Positions 54,225-63,952 of a DNA stretch of 64,000 bases are shown one piece after another (the first letter of the stretch is position 1; every line of letters begins with the position of its first letter). The translations under genes were made by a program, and so were the position numbers. The stretch is from CAWIMX01 sp963792785 (GTDB lineage: Bacteria > Acidobacteriota > Vicinamibacteria > Vicinamibacterales > CAVVIG01), in the NCBI GenBank assembly GCA_963792785.1, contig CAWBXO010000001.1, positions 1,178,001 to 1,242,000 on the forward strand, in the 5' to 3' direction. Under the pieces are notes generated by a model that made no database searches, was not told the origin of the DNA, and was given only the letters and a program-made list of their open reading frames with translations.

Positions 54225-55684
54225 CGCGTCCCGGGTCGCTTCGGGATTTGCGCCGCGCGATCGCCGGCGGCGAGCGCACCGCCGCCGACGTGTGCCGCGA
54301 GGCGCTCGACCGGATCGGGCGGCGCGACCCCGCGCTGCACGCGTTCAACGCCGTGAGCGCCGACCGCGCGCTGGCGCGGGCCGAGGCGATCGATCGCGAC
54401 GCCGCCCGCTGGCGCGACGCGCCGCTCGCCGGCATTCCCGTCGCCCTCAAGGACAATCTCTGCACCCGCGGGCTCGCGACGACCGCGTCCTCGCGGATCC
54501 TCGAGGGCTACGTCCCGCCTTACAACGCGACCGTCGTCGATCGGCTCGAGGCGGCCGGCGCCGTCGTCATCGGCAAGACGAACTGCGACGAGTTCGCGAT
54601 GGGATCGTCGACCGAGAACTCGGCGTTCGGGCCGTCGCGGAACCCCTGGGCGCTCGATCGCACGCCGGGCGGGTCGAGCGGCGGCTCGGCGGTGGCCGTG
54701 GCGGCCGGGCTGGCGCCGCTCGCGCTGGGCTCCGACACCGGCGGATCGATCCGCCAGCCGGCCGCGTTCTGCGGCGTCGTCGGGCTCAAGCCGACCTACG
54801 GTCGCGTGTCGCGCTACGGGCTGCTGGCGTTCGCGTCTTCGCTCGATCAGATCGGCCCCTTCGCGCGCACCGTGGACGACGCGGCGATCGCGCTCGGCGT
54901 GCTGGCCGGCGCCGACCCGATGGACGCGACGAGCGCGCCCGAGCCGGTGCCCGACTACGCGGCGGCGCTCACGGGGGACGCGGCGGGCGCCCGGGTCGGC
55001 GTGCCGTGGCGTCTGCTCGACCAGGGCGTGGACGCAGGTGTGGACCGGGCGTTCCGGGCGGCCGTCGCGGCGCTCGAGGCGCGCGGCGCGCGCATCGTCG
55101 ACGTGGAGCTGCCGCACGCGCGCTACGCGATCCCGACGTACTATCTGGTCGCCACCGCGGAGGCGAGCTCGAACCTGGCGCGGTACGACGGCGTGCGCTA
55201 CGGCTACCGCGCGCCGCTCGAGGCCGGCGACACCCCGCAGGCGATGTACCGGCGCACGCGGGCCGCCGGCTTCGGCCCCGAGGTGAAGCGCCGGATCATG
55301 CTGGGCACCTACGTGCTGAGCGCCGGATACTACGATGCGTACTACCTCAAGGCGCAGCAGGTGCGGACCATGATCCTGCGCGACTACGAGCAGGCGTTCG
55401 CGGCCGTGGACGCGATCGCGATGCCGACGAGCCCGACGCCCGCGTTCCGGATCGGCGAGCGCGCCGACGACCCGCTCCAGATGTACCTGGCCGACGTCTT
55501 CACGGTGAGCGCCAACCTCTGCGGCCTGCCCGCCGTGAGCGTGCCGTGCGGCTTCACGCCGGACCGGCTGCCCGTGGGCCTGCAGCTCATGGGCCGGCGG
55601 TTCGACGAGGCCGGCCTCCTGCGCCTCGCCGACGCGTACGAGCAGGATGCGGGGTGGTGGAGAGAGGAACCTAACTTGAAGTGA
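54221..55684 (+). CDS. gatA: Glutamyl-tRNA(Gln) amidotransferase subunit A
   Basis: 487 residues. The amidase-signature catalytic triad is visible: the Lys of IPVALKDNLCTRGLATTA (near 76), the cis-Ser of DRTPGGSSGGSAVAVAAGLA (near 152) and the nucleophile Ser in LGSDTGGSIRQPAAFCGVVG (near 176). The usual later blocks YGRVSRYGLLAFASSLDQIG and GYRAPLEAGDTPQAMYRRTR are complete. GatA releases ammonia from glutamine for conversion of Glu-tRNA(Gln); Asp-tRNA(Asn) may also be a substrate. ATG start overlaps gatC stop (ATGA). gatB is not downstream; in many bacteria it lies elsewhere. Confidence 0.94.
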   Translation: MTRPGSLRDLRRAIAGGERTAADVCREALDRIGRRDPALHAFNAVSADRALARAEAIDRDAARWRDAPLAGIPVALKDNLCTRGLATTASSRILEGYVPPYNATVVDRLEAAGAVVIGKTNCDEFAMGSSTENSAFGPSRNPWALDRTPGGSSGGSAVAVAAGLAPLALGSDTGGSIRQPAAFCGVVGLKPTYGRVSRYGLLAFASSLDQIGPFARTVDDAAIALGVLAGADPMDATSAPEPVPDYAAALTGDAAGARVGVPWRLLDQGVDAGVDRAFRAAVAALEARGARIVDVELPHARYAIPTYYLVATAEASSNLARYDGVRYGYRAPLEAGDTPQAMYRRTRAAGFGPEVKRRIMLGTYVLSAGYYDAYYLKAQQVRTMILRDYEQAFAAVDAIAMPTSPTPAFRIGERADDPLQMYLADVFTVSANLCGLPAVSVPCGFTPDRLPVGLQLMGRRFDEAGLLRLADAYEQDAGWWREEPNLK

Positions 55685-55788
55685 GGAAGTCAGGAAGTGT
55701 GGAAGTCAGGAAGTGCGCCATCGAGAAGCGTGCCATCGAGAACCTACTTCCAAACTTCCATACTTCCCGACTTCCTCACTTCAACTAG
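55685..55788. repeat. (GGAAGTCA)n inverted tandem array
   Basis: The left arm starts right after the gatA stop (GTGAGGAAGTCAGGAAGTG, then GGAAGTCAGGAAGTG). The right arm (ACTTCCAAACTTCCATACTT, then CCCGACTTCCTCACTTC) is its reverse complement. It may serve as a bidirectional or rho-independent terminator-like hairpin after gatA. Confidence 0.8.
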
Positions 55789-55795
55789 TCAAGTT

Positions 55796-56809
55796 ATGGA
55801 AGTGCCTTGGGCCACGTTCACCGACGAGGAGCTGCTGCAGGTCCGGATGTGCGACCTCGGGGTGACGCTGCCGGGCACGGAGGTGGAGGCGCGCCTCGCG
55901 CGGGTCAACGGCGAGCTGGAGGCGCGCGGGGTCGGCTTCCGCCCGCGCTACTACCTCTCCGACGAGTGGTTCACCCCCGACGGAGTGGGCGCCGTCGCGA
56001 TTCCGTTCTATCTCGCGCATGCGCGCCTCGCGAAGCTCGAGCTCGCGCAGATGCTCGAGGTGGAGGGCGAGGACGAGGAACAGTGCCTCCGCATCCTGCG
56101 CCACGAGGTCGGCCACGCGGTGGACAACGCCTACGATCTGCGCCGCCGCCCGACGCGCCGGCGGCTGTTCGGCCTCCCGAACACGCCGTATCCCGAGTAC
56201 TACACGCCCAAACCCTACAGCCGGAGCTTCGTGCTCCACCTCGATCACTGGTACGCGCAGAGCCATCCCGACGAGGACTTCGCGGAGACGTTCGCCGTGT
56301 GGCTCGACCCCGGATCGAACTGGCCGACGCGGTACGCGAGCTGGCCGGCGCTGCGCAAGCTCGAGTACATGGACCGCCTGATGCGCGAGGTGGCGCGGCG
56401 ACGGCCCGTCGTCACGTCGCGGCGCGAGGTGGACCCCCTGCCGCGCCTGCGCAAGACGCTCGGCGAGCACTACCGCGCCAAGCGTGAGCACTACGGCCTC
56501 GACCACCCCGACTTCTACGAGAGCGATCTGCAGAAGCTCTTCTCGAACGCGCCGGAGTACGCCAAGAACCTGCCGGCCGCGACCTTCGTGCGCCGCCTCC
56601 GCAAACAGGTGCGCAGCACCGTCGCCACCTTCACCGACAGCTACCAGTACACGATCGACCAGCTGCTCCAGACGATCATCGAACGCTGCCGCGAGCTGAA
56701 CCTGCGGCTCACCGACACCGAGGAGGCGACGACAATCGACTTTATGGTGTTCCTTACCGTCCAGACGATGAATTACCTGCACAGCGGCCGGCACCGCGTC
56801 GCGGTATGA
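55796..56809 (+). CDS. Putative zinc-binding metallopeptidase
   Basis: 337 residues from ATG at 55796; upstream open frame is repeat sequence only. Zinc site: CLRILRHEVGHAVDNAYDLR (HExGH near 104-108, with the DN following) and the downstream acidic motif PDEDFAETFAVWLDPGSNWP near 162-180. This matches the putative zinc-binding peptidase family (PF15887-like) typically paired with an ATP-grasp ligase. No signal peptide, so it acts in the cytoplasm. The last codons overlap the ATP-grasp start by 4 bp (ATGA), which implies linked function, perhaps trimming and ligating a peptide or amino-acid conjugate. Neighbouring positions are conserved in many MAGs, from my general knowledge, but no product is known. 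Confidence 0.75.
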   Translation: MEVPWATFTDEELLQVRMCDLGVTLPGTEVEARLARVNGELEARGVGFRPRYYLSDEWFTPDGVGAVAIPFYLAHARLAKLELAQMLEVEGEDEEQCLRILRHEVGHAVDNAYDLRRRPTRRRLFGLPNTPYPEYYTPKPYSRSFVLHLDHWYAQSHPDEDFAETFAVWLDPGSNWPTRYASWPALRKLEYMDRLMREVARRRPVVTSRREVDPLPRLRKTLGEHYRAKREHYGLDHPDFYESDLQKLFSNAPEYAKNLPAATFVRRLRKQVRSTVATFTDSYQYTIDQLLQTIIERCRELNLRLTDTEEATTIDFMVFLTVQTMNYLHSGRHRVAV

Positions 56810-57837
56810 GCAGTCCCAAGCTCCGCGTCCTCACGCTCGTGCACCGCCACCTGATCCCGCCCGACAAGGTGGACGAGGGCACCGACATCACGGCGGCGCC
56901 CTGGCGGACCGAGTACGACGTCACGACCACCCTCACGGCCATGGGCCACGAGGTCCATACGCTCGCGGTGCACGACGACCTCAGCGACCTGCGCCGCGCG
57001 GCGACCGAGCTCAAGCCGCACATCGCCTTCAACCTGCTCGAGGGCTTCGACGACATCACGATCTTCGACCAGAACGTCGTGAGCCATCTCGAACTGCTGA
57101 AGATGCCCTACACCGGATGCAACCCCCGCGGCCTCGTGCTCGCGCGCGACAAGTCGCTCTCGAAGAAGCTCCTCGCCTATCACCGGATCCCGGTGCCGGA
57201 GTTCGAGGTGTTCCGCGCCGGCCGGCCAATCCGCCGGCCCAAGCGCCTCACCTATCCGCTCATCGTGAAGTCACTCACTCAGGAGGCCTCCATCGGCATC
57301 TCCCAGGCCTCCGTCGTCGACAGCGACGAGCGCCTCGAAGAGCGCGTGAGGTTCATCCACGAGAGCATCGGCACGGCCGCGATCGCCGAGCAGTACATCG
57401 CAGGCCGCGAGATCTACGTCGGCATCCTGGGCAACCAGCAGTTGCAGGCGCTCCCGCTCTGGGAGCTCGATTTCGCGGAGATGCCCGACGGCAGCCGCCG
57501 GATCGCGACGGACCGCGTGAAGTGGAACGTGAAGTACCAGGAGAAGTACGGCATCGACAGCGGGCCGGCCCAGGGCCTCACGCCGGAGGCGGCATCGCGC
57601 CTCCACCACCTCTGCAAGCGCGCCTACCGGGCACTGGAGTTGAGCGGCTACGCGCGCATCGACCTGCGCGTGGACGAGACGGGCCACCCGTGGGTGCTCG
57701 AGGCCAACCCCAACCCGCAAATCGCGCGGGGCGAAGACTTCGCGGCGTCGGCCGAGGCGGCGGGCATGTCGTACGAGGCCGTGCTGCAGCGCATCATCAA
57801 CCTGGGCCTGCGCTGGCAGCCGGAGAGCATGGCGTGA
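56806..57837 (+). CDS. ATP-grasp ligase related to D-alanine-D-alanine ligase
   Basis: 343 residues. It follows the D-Ala-D-Ala ligase-like layout: N-terminal Rossmann-type domain (AAPWRTEYDVTTTLTAMGHE, HIAFNLLEGFDDITIFDQNV), the ATP-grasp core with PLIVKSLTQEASIGISQASV (Lys of the grasp and the flexible loop) and EQYIAGREIYVGILGNQQLQ, and the metal-binding end DLRVDETGHPWVLEANPNPQ (Glu and Asn). The N-terminal start HRHLIPPDKVDEGTDITAAP differs from classical Ddl, so it is probably not the cell-wall ligase but an amino-acid/peptide ligase. Couples to the metallopeptidase by a 4-bp overlap. Confidence 0.8.
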   Translation: MSSPKLRVLTLVHRHLIPPDKVDEGTDITAAPWRTEYDVTTTLTAMGHEVHTLAVHDDLSDLRRAATELKPHIAFNLLEGFDDITIFDQNVVSHLELLKMPYTGCNPRGLVLARDKSLSKKLLAYHRIPVPEFEVFRAGRPIRRPKRLTYPLIVKSLTQEASIGISQASVVDSDERLEERVRFIHESIGTAAIAEQYIAGREIYVGILGNQQLQALPLWELDFAEMPDGSRRIATDRVKWNVKYQEKYGIDSGPAQGLTPEAASRLHHLCKRAYRALELSGYARIDLRVDETGHPWVLEANPNPQIARGEDFAASAEAAGMSYEAVLQRIINLGLRWQPESMA

Positions 57838-57843
57838 GGGGGG

Positions 57844-57924
57844 AGGATCTGGTGATCTGGTGATCTGGTGATCTGGTGATCTGGTGATTTGGTGATTTGG
57901 TGATTTGGTGATTTGGTGATTTTG
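57844..57924. repeat. (TGATCTGG/TGATTTGG)n tandem array
   Basis: Nine or more octamers: first TGATCTGG units, then TGATTTGG, ending in TGATTTTGGGGGCC. It fills the gap between the ATP-grasp gene and the convergent small membrane gene. No inverted arm is visible here, unlike the arrays at 53686 or 55685. Confidence 0.85.
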
Positions 57925-57931
57925 GGGGCCG

Positions 57932-58207
57932 TCAGGCGACGCGCGGGCGGGCGGCGCGGATGATGATCCAGAGCAGCAGCGCGGCGAGGAGGAATGGCAC
58001 GAGGGGAATGAGGATGGCGGCGGTGACGGCCACGCCGGCCACCAGCAGGCCGACGATCCCGACCACGAAGACGATGGGGACGAAGATGAGGGCGGCCAGG
58101 ACCCGGAACACCACCCGGAGCATGATGAACGGCAGCATCACCAGCCCCATCACGACCCACAGCGCGAACATCAGCGGGACGAACAGCAGCCAGATGAGCA
58201 GGCCCAT
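57932..58207 (-). CDS. Small hydrophobic membrane protein
   Basis: 91 residues from ATG at 58207, nearly all hydrophobic: LLIWLLFVPLMFALWVVMGL, LPFIMLRVVFRVLAALIFVP, VVGIVGLLVAGVAVTAAILI and FLLAALLLWIIIRAARPRV. Four closely packed membrane helices. It starts one base after the stop of 58209-58481, so it is the third gene of a small operon headed by the omega-like subunit. No family recognised. Members of this type resemble phage-shock or stress-related membrane proteins but no motif supports that. Confidence 0.55.
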   Translation of the reverse strand: MGLLIWLLFVPLMFALWVVMGLVMLPFIMLRVVFRVLAALIFVPIVFVVGIVGLLVAGVAVTAAILIPLVPFLLAALLLWIIIRAARPRVA

Positions 58208-58208
58208 G

Positions 58209-58481
58209 TCAGGAATGACGAGCGGCTGCCTCCAGAAGTTCCGGCGCCTGGAGCTGGTCGGACGGCCCATGGGGAGCGCTCGGCGCGAGGTAGACCATCG
58301 GCTGGTGGCTCATGACTTCGTCGAGGCTCTTGATCACGCGGCCGTGCCCGGCGGTCTTCTTCGTTTTGGTGAAGCCCACGACCACGCAGAAGCCGACGAA
58401 GAGCACGAGGACGAACACGGAACTCGAGAGGATCCCCTGCACCAGGCCCACGACCAGGGGCAGGATATCGGCCAGCGTCAT
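58209..58481 (-). CDS. Small single-helix membrane protein
   Basis: 90 residues. One N-terminal membrane helix (ILPLVVGLVQGILSSSVFVL, then VLFVGFCVVVGF) is followed by a short cytoplasmic tail KTKKTAGHGRVIKSLDEVMS and a Pro/Ala-rich end. The start overlaps the omega-like gene by ATGA (4 bp). It has no recognised domain. Its coupling to 58478-58804 and 57932-58207 suggests a common role, unknown. Confidence 0.55.
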   Translation of the reverse strand: MTLADILPLVVGLVQGILSSSVFVLVLFVGFCVVVGFTKTKKTAGHGRVIKSLDEVMSHQPMVYLAPSAPHGPSDQLQAPELLEAAARHS

Positions 58482-58804
58482 GCTTCGTCTCCCTCGATGA
58501 CACGCCCGCGCCTCGGCGCCGGCACGTCGTGGTACACGAGCCCGCGGCGCACTTCTTCCATCGCCACCCGCTCCGGTTTGTGCGCGGCCGGCACGCCCTC
58601 GTCCCTGGCGTAGCGGACTTTCGCGCCGCGGCGCAGCTGCTTGGCGCGCAGCGCGGCCACGTCCACGTAGAGGAAGCGGCTGGTGATGGGCGGAAGGGGT
58701 TCGGACGGAATCGCCGGCGTCGTCTCGATGACGTCGGCGTCGGTGGTCCCGGCGAGCCCCTGGCCCGGTTCAGATTCCTGAAGCGTCTCGTCCATGTCGG
58801 CCAT
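58478..58804 (-). CDS. RNA polymerase omega subunit-like protein
   Basis: 108 residues from ATG at 58804 (an earlier TTG-type extension is possible). After an acidic, disordered N-terminus comes the omega-type block PPITSRFLYVDVAALRAKQL, RRGAKVRYARDEGVPAAHKP and ERVAMEEVRRGLVYHDVP. These are the features of bacterial RpoZ: the conserved AALRAKQLRRGA helix and the AMEEVRRGL helix. In RNA polymerase the subunit helps assemble beta prime. The extended acidic N-terminus and the coupling to two small membrane genes are unusual for a canonical rpoZ (usually beside gmk), so it could be a paralogue. Confidence 0.65.
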   Translation of the reverse strand: MADMDETLQESEPGQGLAGTTDADVIETTPAIPSEPLPPITSRFLYVDVAALRAKQLRRGAKVRYARDEGVPAAHKPERVAMEEVRRGLVYHDVPAPRRGRVIEGDEA

Positions 58805-58866
58805 AGAGCCTAACACGTGGTCCGGAAAGTCGGGAAGTCCTAACCCGCCTTTCCGGACGCCGGACC

Positions 58867-59256
58867 TCAGGCCGCGATCTCGACCTTCACCTGGCGGGGC
58901 TTCGCCTCGTCGCGCAGCGGCAGCCGCACGGTGAGGAGACCCTGCTTGTACTCGGCGGTGACCTTGGTCGGATCGACCGTCGGCGGCAGCGAGAACGACC
59001 GGGTGAAGAGGCCGTAGCGCCGCTCGATCCGGTGGAACTGCTCTTCCTTCACGTCGCCCGACAGCTTCTTCTCGCCGCGGAGCGTCAGCGTGTCGTTCTC
59101 GACCGTGATGTCGATGTCCTCGCGCGTCATGTCCGGCAGTTCGGCCGTGAGCACCAGCTCATGGTCGCCCGTCTGATAGACGTCCACCGGCGGTACCCAC
59201 GCCCCGGCCGGCTCGAGCCCGAACTCCCGAAACGGATCCCAACGCACAATCGCCAT
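58867..59256 (-). CDS. Small heat-shock protein, Hsp20/alpha-crystallin family
   Basis: 129 residues. The alpha-crystallin domain covers about residues 30-125: PPVDVYQTGDHELVLTAELP, DMTREDIDITVENDTLTLRG, EKKLSGDVKEEQFHRIERRY and GLFTRSFSLPPTVDPTKVTA, ending with YKQGLLTVRLPLRDEAKPRQ. The short N-terminus IVRWDPFREF is typical of bacterial Hsp20 class A. It binds unfolding proteins as oligomers without ATP. It lies downstream of dnaK on the same strand, separated by the GTTAGCC array at 59273, so the two are probably co-induced by heat, though the array may separate the transcripts. Confidence 0.92.
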   Translation of the reverse strand: MAIVRWDPFREFGLEPAGAWVPPVDVYQTGDHELVLTAELPDMTREDIDITVENDTLTLRGEKKLSGDVKEEQFHRIERRYGLFTRSFSLPPTVDPTKVTAEYKQGLLTVRLPLRDEAKPRQVKVEIAA

Positions 59257-59272
59257 ATCTGCCTCCTTGCGT

Positions 59273-59373
59273 TAGCCGTTAGCCGTTAGCCGTTAGCCGT
59301 TAGCCGTTAGCCGTTAGCCAGTTAGCCGTTAGCCGTTAGCCATTAGCCCTAACGGCTAACAGCTAACAGCTAC
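59273..59373. repeat. (GTTAGCC)n array between hsp20 and dnaK
   Basis: About ten units of GTTAGCC with an interruption (GTTAGCCAGTTAGCC) up to about 59345, followed by a shorter inverted arm (CCCTAACGGCTAACAGC) to 59373. Same family as the array at 53686-53897. Confidence 0.85.
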
Positions 59374-59381
59374 GTGATCAG

Positions 59382-61262
<1,881 letters not shown>

Positions 61263-61310
61263 ATGCCCTACCCCCCACTCCTCGAATGTTGGACCCAGTC
61301 TAACAGAGTA

Positions 61311-61351
61311 TTAGTGTATGTAAAGCATGTTTTCTTAGTGTAATACACTAA
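61311..61351 (-). promoter_or_regulatory. AT-rich operator-like palindrome upstream of dnaK
   Basis: A perfect inverted repeat TTAGTGTAATACACTAA lies at 61335-61351, with a further half-site TTAGTGTA at 61311-61318, 49-90 bases before the dnaK ATG (at 61262). The stretch from 61300 to 61360 is strikingly AT-rich in this GC-rich region. It differs from CIRCE (TTAGCACTC) and from the HspR site (CTTGAGT), though the half-site TTAG- start is shared with CIRCE. A repressor site is inferred. Confidence 0.5.
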
Positions 61352-61400
61352 TATTAATTGCAGACGCTATCACGCTGAAAACACGTGACTTACCAAAGGC

Positions 61401-61641
61401 AACCACGAAGACACGAAGGGCACGAAGAAGAATACTGGCTGGCAATGGGTCCGACGCGGGCCGCCGAAGGCAGCCACTCGGCCGGACGAACCCACGACGC
61501 GCAAGCCGCTCTGGCGCTGCTGCGGCTTGCGCGTCGTGGGTTCGTCCGACCGAGCGCGGCCTGCTCCGCAGGCCGCCCGCGTCGGACTTCTGACGCAGCC
61601 CGGTACGTTCAACCCTCTGTGGCCTCTGTGTCTCTGTGGCC
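61401..61641. repeat. Three-armed cruciform element B
   Basis: Outer ends: CACGAAGACACGAAGGGCAC (61404-61426) on the left, CCTCTGTGTCTCTGTGGCC on the right. A 13-bp perfect stem pairs 61449-61461 with 61575-61587 (GTCCGACGCGGGC). Inside: a small hairpin near 61458-61475; a perfect 27-bp stem pairing 61483-61509 with 61522-61548 (12-base loop); and a 9-bp stem, 3-base-loop hairpin at 61556-61576 (GCGGCCTGC). The block CGACGCGGGCCGCCG and the GCCTGC arm are shared with element A at 47705-47914. The central arm differs entirely in sequence yet pairs perfectly. Confidence 0.85.
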
Positions 61642-61707
61642 AAAACAAAACACGTTCGTCAGCCGCGTGACCCGGGATGTCCGCGCCGAAGGTCTATCAT
61701 TGGAGCC

Positions 61708-62535
61708 GTGCGCATCCTGTTCGTGGGCGACATCGTCGGGAAAGCCGGGCGCGACATCCTCAAGAAGGGCCTGCCCGGCCTGGTGGCGCACCACGCGGTG
61801 GACGCGGTCGTCGTCAACGGCGAGAACGCCGCGGCCGGCCACGGGATCACGCGCGAGATCGGCGAGGACCTGTTCGACTGGGGCGTGGACGTGATCACCT
61901 CCGGCAATCACATCTGGGCTCGCAAGGAGGCGCTGGACTACATCGGCACCGAGCCGCGGCTGCTCCGCCCCGCCAACTACCCCGCCGCGGCCCCGGGCAA
62001 GGGCCACTACGTCGCGCGGCTCGCCGACGGGCGCACGTTCGGCGTCATCAACGTGATGGGCCGCGTGTTCATGGAGAACCTCGACAACCCGTTCGATGTC
62101 GTCCTCGCGGAGATCGCCGCCGTGTCGCCGCGCGCCCGCGTCGTCCTCGTGGACTTCCACGGCGAGGCCACGTCGGAGAAGCAGGCGATGGGCTGGCACC
62201 TCGACGGCCGCGTCACTGCCGTCGTCGGCACGCACACGCACGTGCAGACGGCCGACGAGCGGATTCTCCCGAAGGGCACGGCCTTCCTCGCCGACGCCGG
62301 CATGACCGGCTCGCACGACTCGATCATCGGCATGGAGATCGAGCCGGCGATGCACCGGTTCCTGACCGGCCTGCCCGCGCGCTTCGAGGCGGCGACGGCG
62401 AACCCCCGCCTGAACGGCGTCGTGATCGAGGCGGACGACCAGACCGGTCGGGCGATCGACATCGAGCGGATCAGCTACGGCCTCGACGAGCTCGTGGACA
62501 TGTCGGCGTCCGCGCTCGAGTCGAGCGCGCGGTGA
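61708..62535 (+). CDS. TIGR00282/YmdB-type metallophosphoesterase
   Basis: 275 residues from GTG at 61708, with GGAG just upstream. Family signatures: RILFVGDIVGKAGRDILKKG (metal-binding Asp), AVVVNGENAAAGHGITREIG (Asn), ITSGNHIWARKEALDYIG (His), VVLVDFHGEATSEKQAMGWH (His) and VVGTHTHVQTADERILPKGT (His pair), then FLADAGMTGSHDSIIGMEIE. YmdB-like enzymes hydrolyse 2',3'-cyclic nucleotides and affect biofilm behaviour in Bacillus. The gene is followed by xseA with 4 bases between, a common neighbour pairing. The upstream 250 bp is occupied by cruciform element B. Confidence 0.9.
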   Translation: MRILFVGDIVGKAGRDILKKGLPGLVAHHAVDAVVVNGENAAAGHGITREIGEDLFDWGVDVITSGNHIWARKEALDYIGTEPRLLRPANYPAAAPGKGHYVARLADGRTFGVINVMGRVFMENLDNPFDVVLAEIAAVSPRARVVLVDFHGEATSEKQAMGWHLDGRVTAVVGTHTHVQTADERILPKGTAFLADAGMTGSHDSIIGMEIEPAMHRFLTGLPARFEAATANPRLNGVVIEADDQTGRAIDIERISYGLDELVDMSASALESSAR

Positions 62536-62539
62536 GGGG

Positions 62540-63952
62540 ATGAGCGACCTGTTCGACCTCCCGTTCGAGGAAGACGACGAGGCACCAGACCTAACCGCCC
62601 CACCCGCCCCGCCAGCCCGGGACACGCGCCGCATCCTCACCGTCACCGAGCTCACGATCCTCGTCCGCGACCAGCTCGAGTCGCAGTTCGCGCAGGTCTG
62701 GGTCGAGGGCGAGCTCTCGAACTGCCGCCTCTGGAACACCGGGCACCTCTACTTCACGCTCAAGGACGGCGCGGCACAGCTGAAGGGCGTGATCTTCCGA
62801 TCGGCCCTGCGGTACCTGAAATTCAAGCCGGCCGACGGCCTGCGCGTGGTGGCGCGCGGGCGCGTGTCGGTCTACGAGCCGAAGGGCGAGTACCAGATCG
62901 TCTGCGAGCACCTGGAGCCGCAGGGCCTCGGCGCGCTGCAGCTCGCCTTCGACCAGCTCAAGAAGCGGCTGCAGGCCGAGGGCCTGTTCGACGCGGCCCG
63001 CAAGCGGCCGCTGCCCGCCCTGCCGCGCAAGATCGGGGTCGTGACGTCGCTCGACGGCGCGGCGGTGCGCGACATCCTGCGCGTCCTGGCACGCCGGCAT
63101 GCCGACGCGCACATCGTGATCCGGCCCACGCGCGTGCAGGGCGAGGGATCGGCGGCCGAGATCGCGCGCGCCATTGAGGCCGTCGGGCGCGTCGACGGCG
63201 TGGACGTCGTCATTGCCGGCCGCGGCGGCGGGTCGATCGAAGACCTGTGGGCGTTCAATGAAGAGGTGGTCGCGCGCGCGATCGCGGCGTCTCCCGTGCC
63301 CGTGATCTCGGCCGTCGGGCACGAGAGCGACGTCACGATTGCCGACTTCGTGGCCGACGTGCGGGCGGCTACGCCGTCGGCAGCGGCCGAGATCGTCGTG
63401 GCGCGAACCGATGAATTTCTGGGCCGGATCGATCGGCTGGGCGAGCGGCTGCGGGCGGCCGCCCGCGGCCGGACGCAGGCGCTCGGACGCCGCATGCACG
63501 TGGCGGCGGGCCGCCCGGCGTTCGCCGCGTTTCCCGCACGGCTCGCGATGCGCGGCCGGCGGATCACCGAGTTGACCCACGGCCTCACAGGCGCGGCGCG
63601 CGACCGGACGGGCGCCGGCCTGCGCGCGGTGCGCGGCCTCGACGGCCGGCTCGAGGCGTTTCAGCCGGGCCGCCGCCTGGCGGCGATCGGCACGCGGGTG
63701 ACGGTCGCCGACGGCCGCCTGCGCGGGGCCGTCGCGGCGCGGCGCCATCGCGCCGAGCGCCAGTTCCGCGACGCCGCCGCGCGGCTCGAGGCCCTCAGCC
63801 CCCTCGCCGTCCTGGCGCGGGGCTACGCCGTCTGCTGGACCGGCGACCGCGCGGCGGTCCTGCGCCGCGCCGCCGACGCGAGAAAAGGGGACGCCGTCCG
63901 GATCACCCTCGCGGAGGGGGAACTGGGGTGCAGGGTAGAGAGCGCGGAATGA
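62540..63952 (+). CDS. xseA: Exodeoxyribonuclease VII large subunit
   Basis: 470 residues. The N-terminal OB-fold (QVWVEGELSNCRLWNTGHLY, FTLKDGAAQLKGVIFRSALR) is followed by the conserved PRKIGVVTSLDGAAVRDILR, the catalytic block VDVVIAGRGGGSIEDLWAFN, EEVVARAIAASPVPVISAVG and HESDVTIADFVADVRAATPS AAAE. A long C-terminal coiled coil completes the length normal for XseA (about 450). With XseB it degrades single-stranded DNA. XseB is not seen before the window ends, 48 bases after the stop. Coupled to the phosphoesterase gene. Confidence 0.94.
   Translation: MSDLFDLPFEEDDEAPDLTAPPAPPARDTRRILTVTELTILVRDQLESQFAQVWVEGELSNCRLWNTGHLYFTLKDGAAQLKGVIFRSALRYLKFKPADGLRVVARGRVSVYEPKGEYQIVCEHLEPQGLGALQLAFDQLKKRLQAEGLFDAARKRPLPALPRKIGVVTSLDGAAVRDILRVLARRHADAHIVIRPTRVQGEGSAAEIARAIEAVGRVDGVDVVIAGRGGGSIEDLWAFNEEVVARAIAASPVPVISAVGHESDVTIADFVADVRAATPSAAAEIVVARTDEFLGRIDRLGERLRAAARGRTQALGRRMHVAAGRPAFAAFPARLAMRGRRITELTHGLTGAARDRTGAGLRAVRGLDGRLEAFQPGRRLAAIGTRVTVADGRLRGAVAARRHRAERQFRDAAARLEALSPLAVLARGYAVCWTGDRAAVLRRAADARKGDAVRITLAEGELGCRVESAE

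Noticed and set aside
53930..55684. A genuine GatC-GatA fusion protein
   Set aside because: The normal GatC C-terminus (APDTAAGLFKVPRVI) and the ATGA junction with gatA are both present in the next frame, so an indel explains the fusion better.
61311..61351. CIRCE element before dnaK
   Set aside because: CIRCE is TTAGCACTC-N9-GAGTGCTAA; here the half-sites are TTAGTGTA with a one-base spacer.
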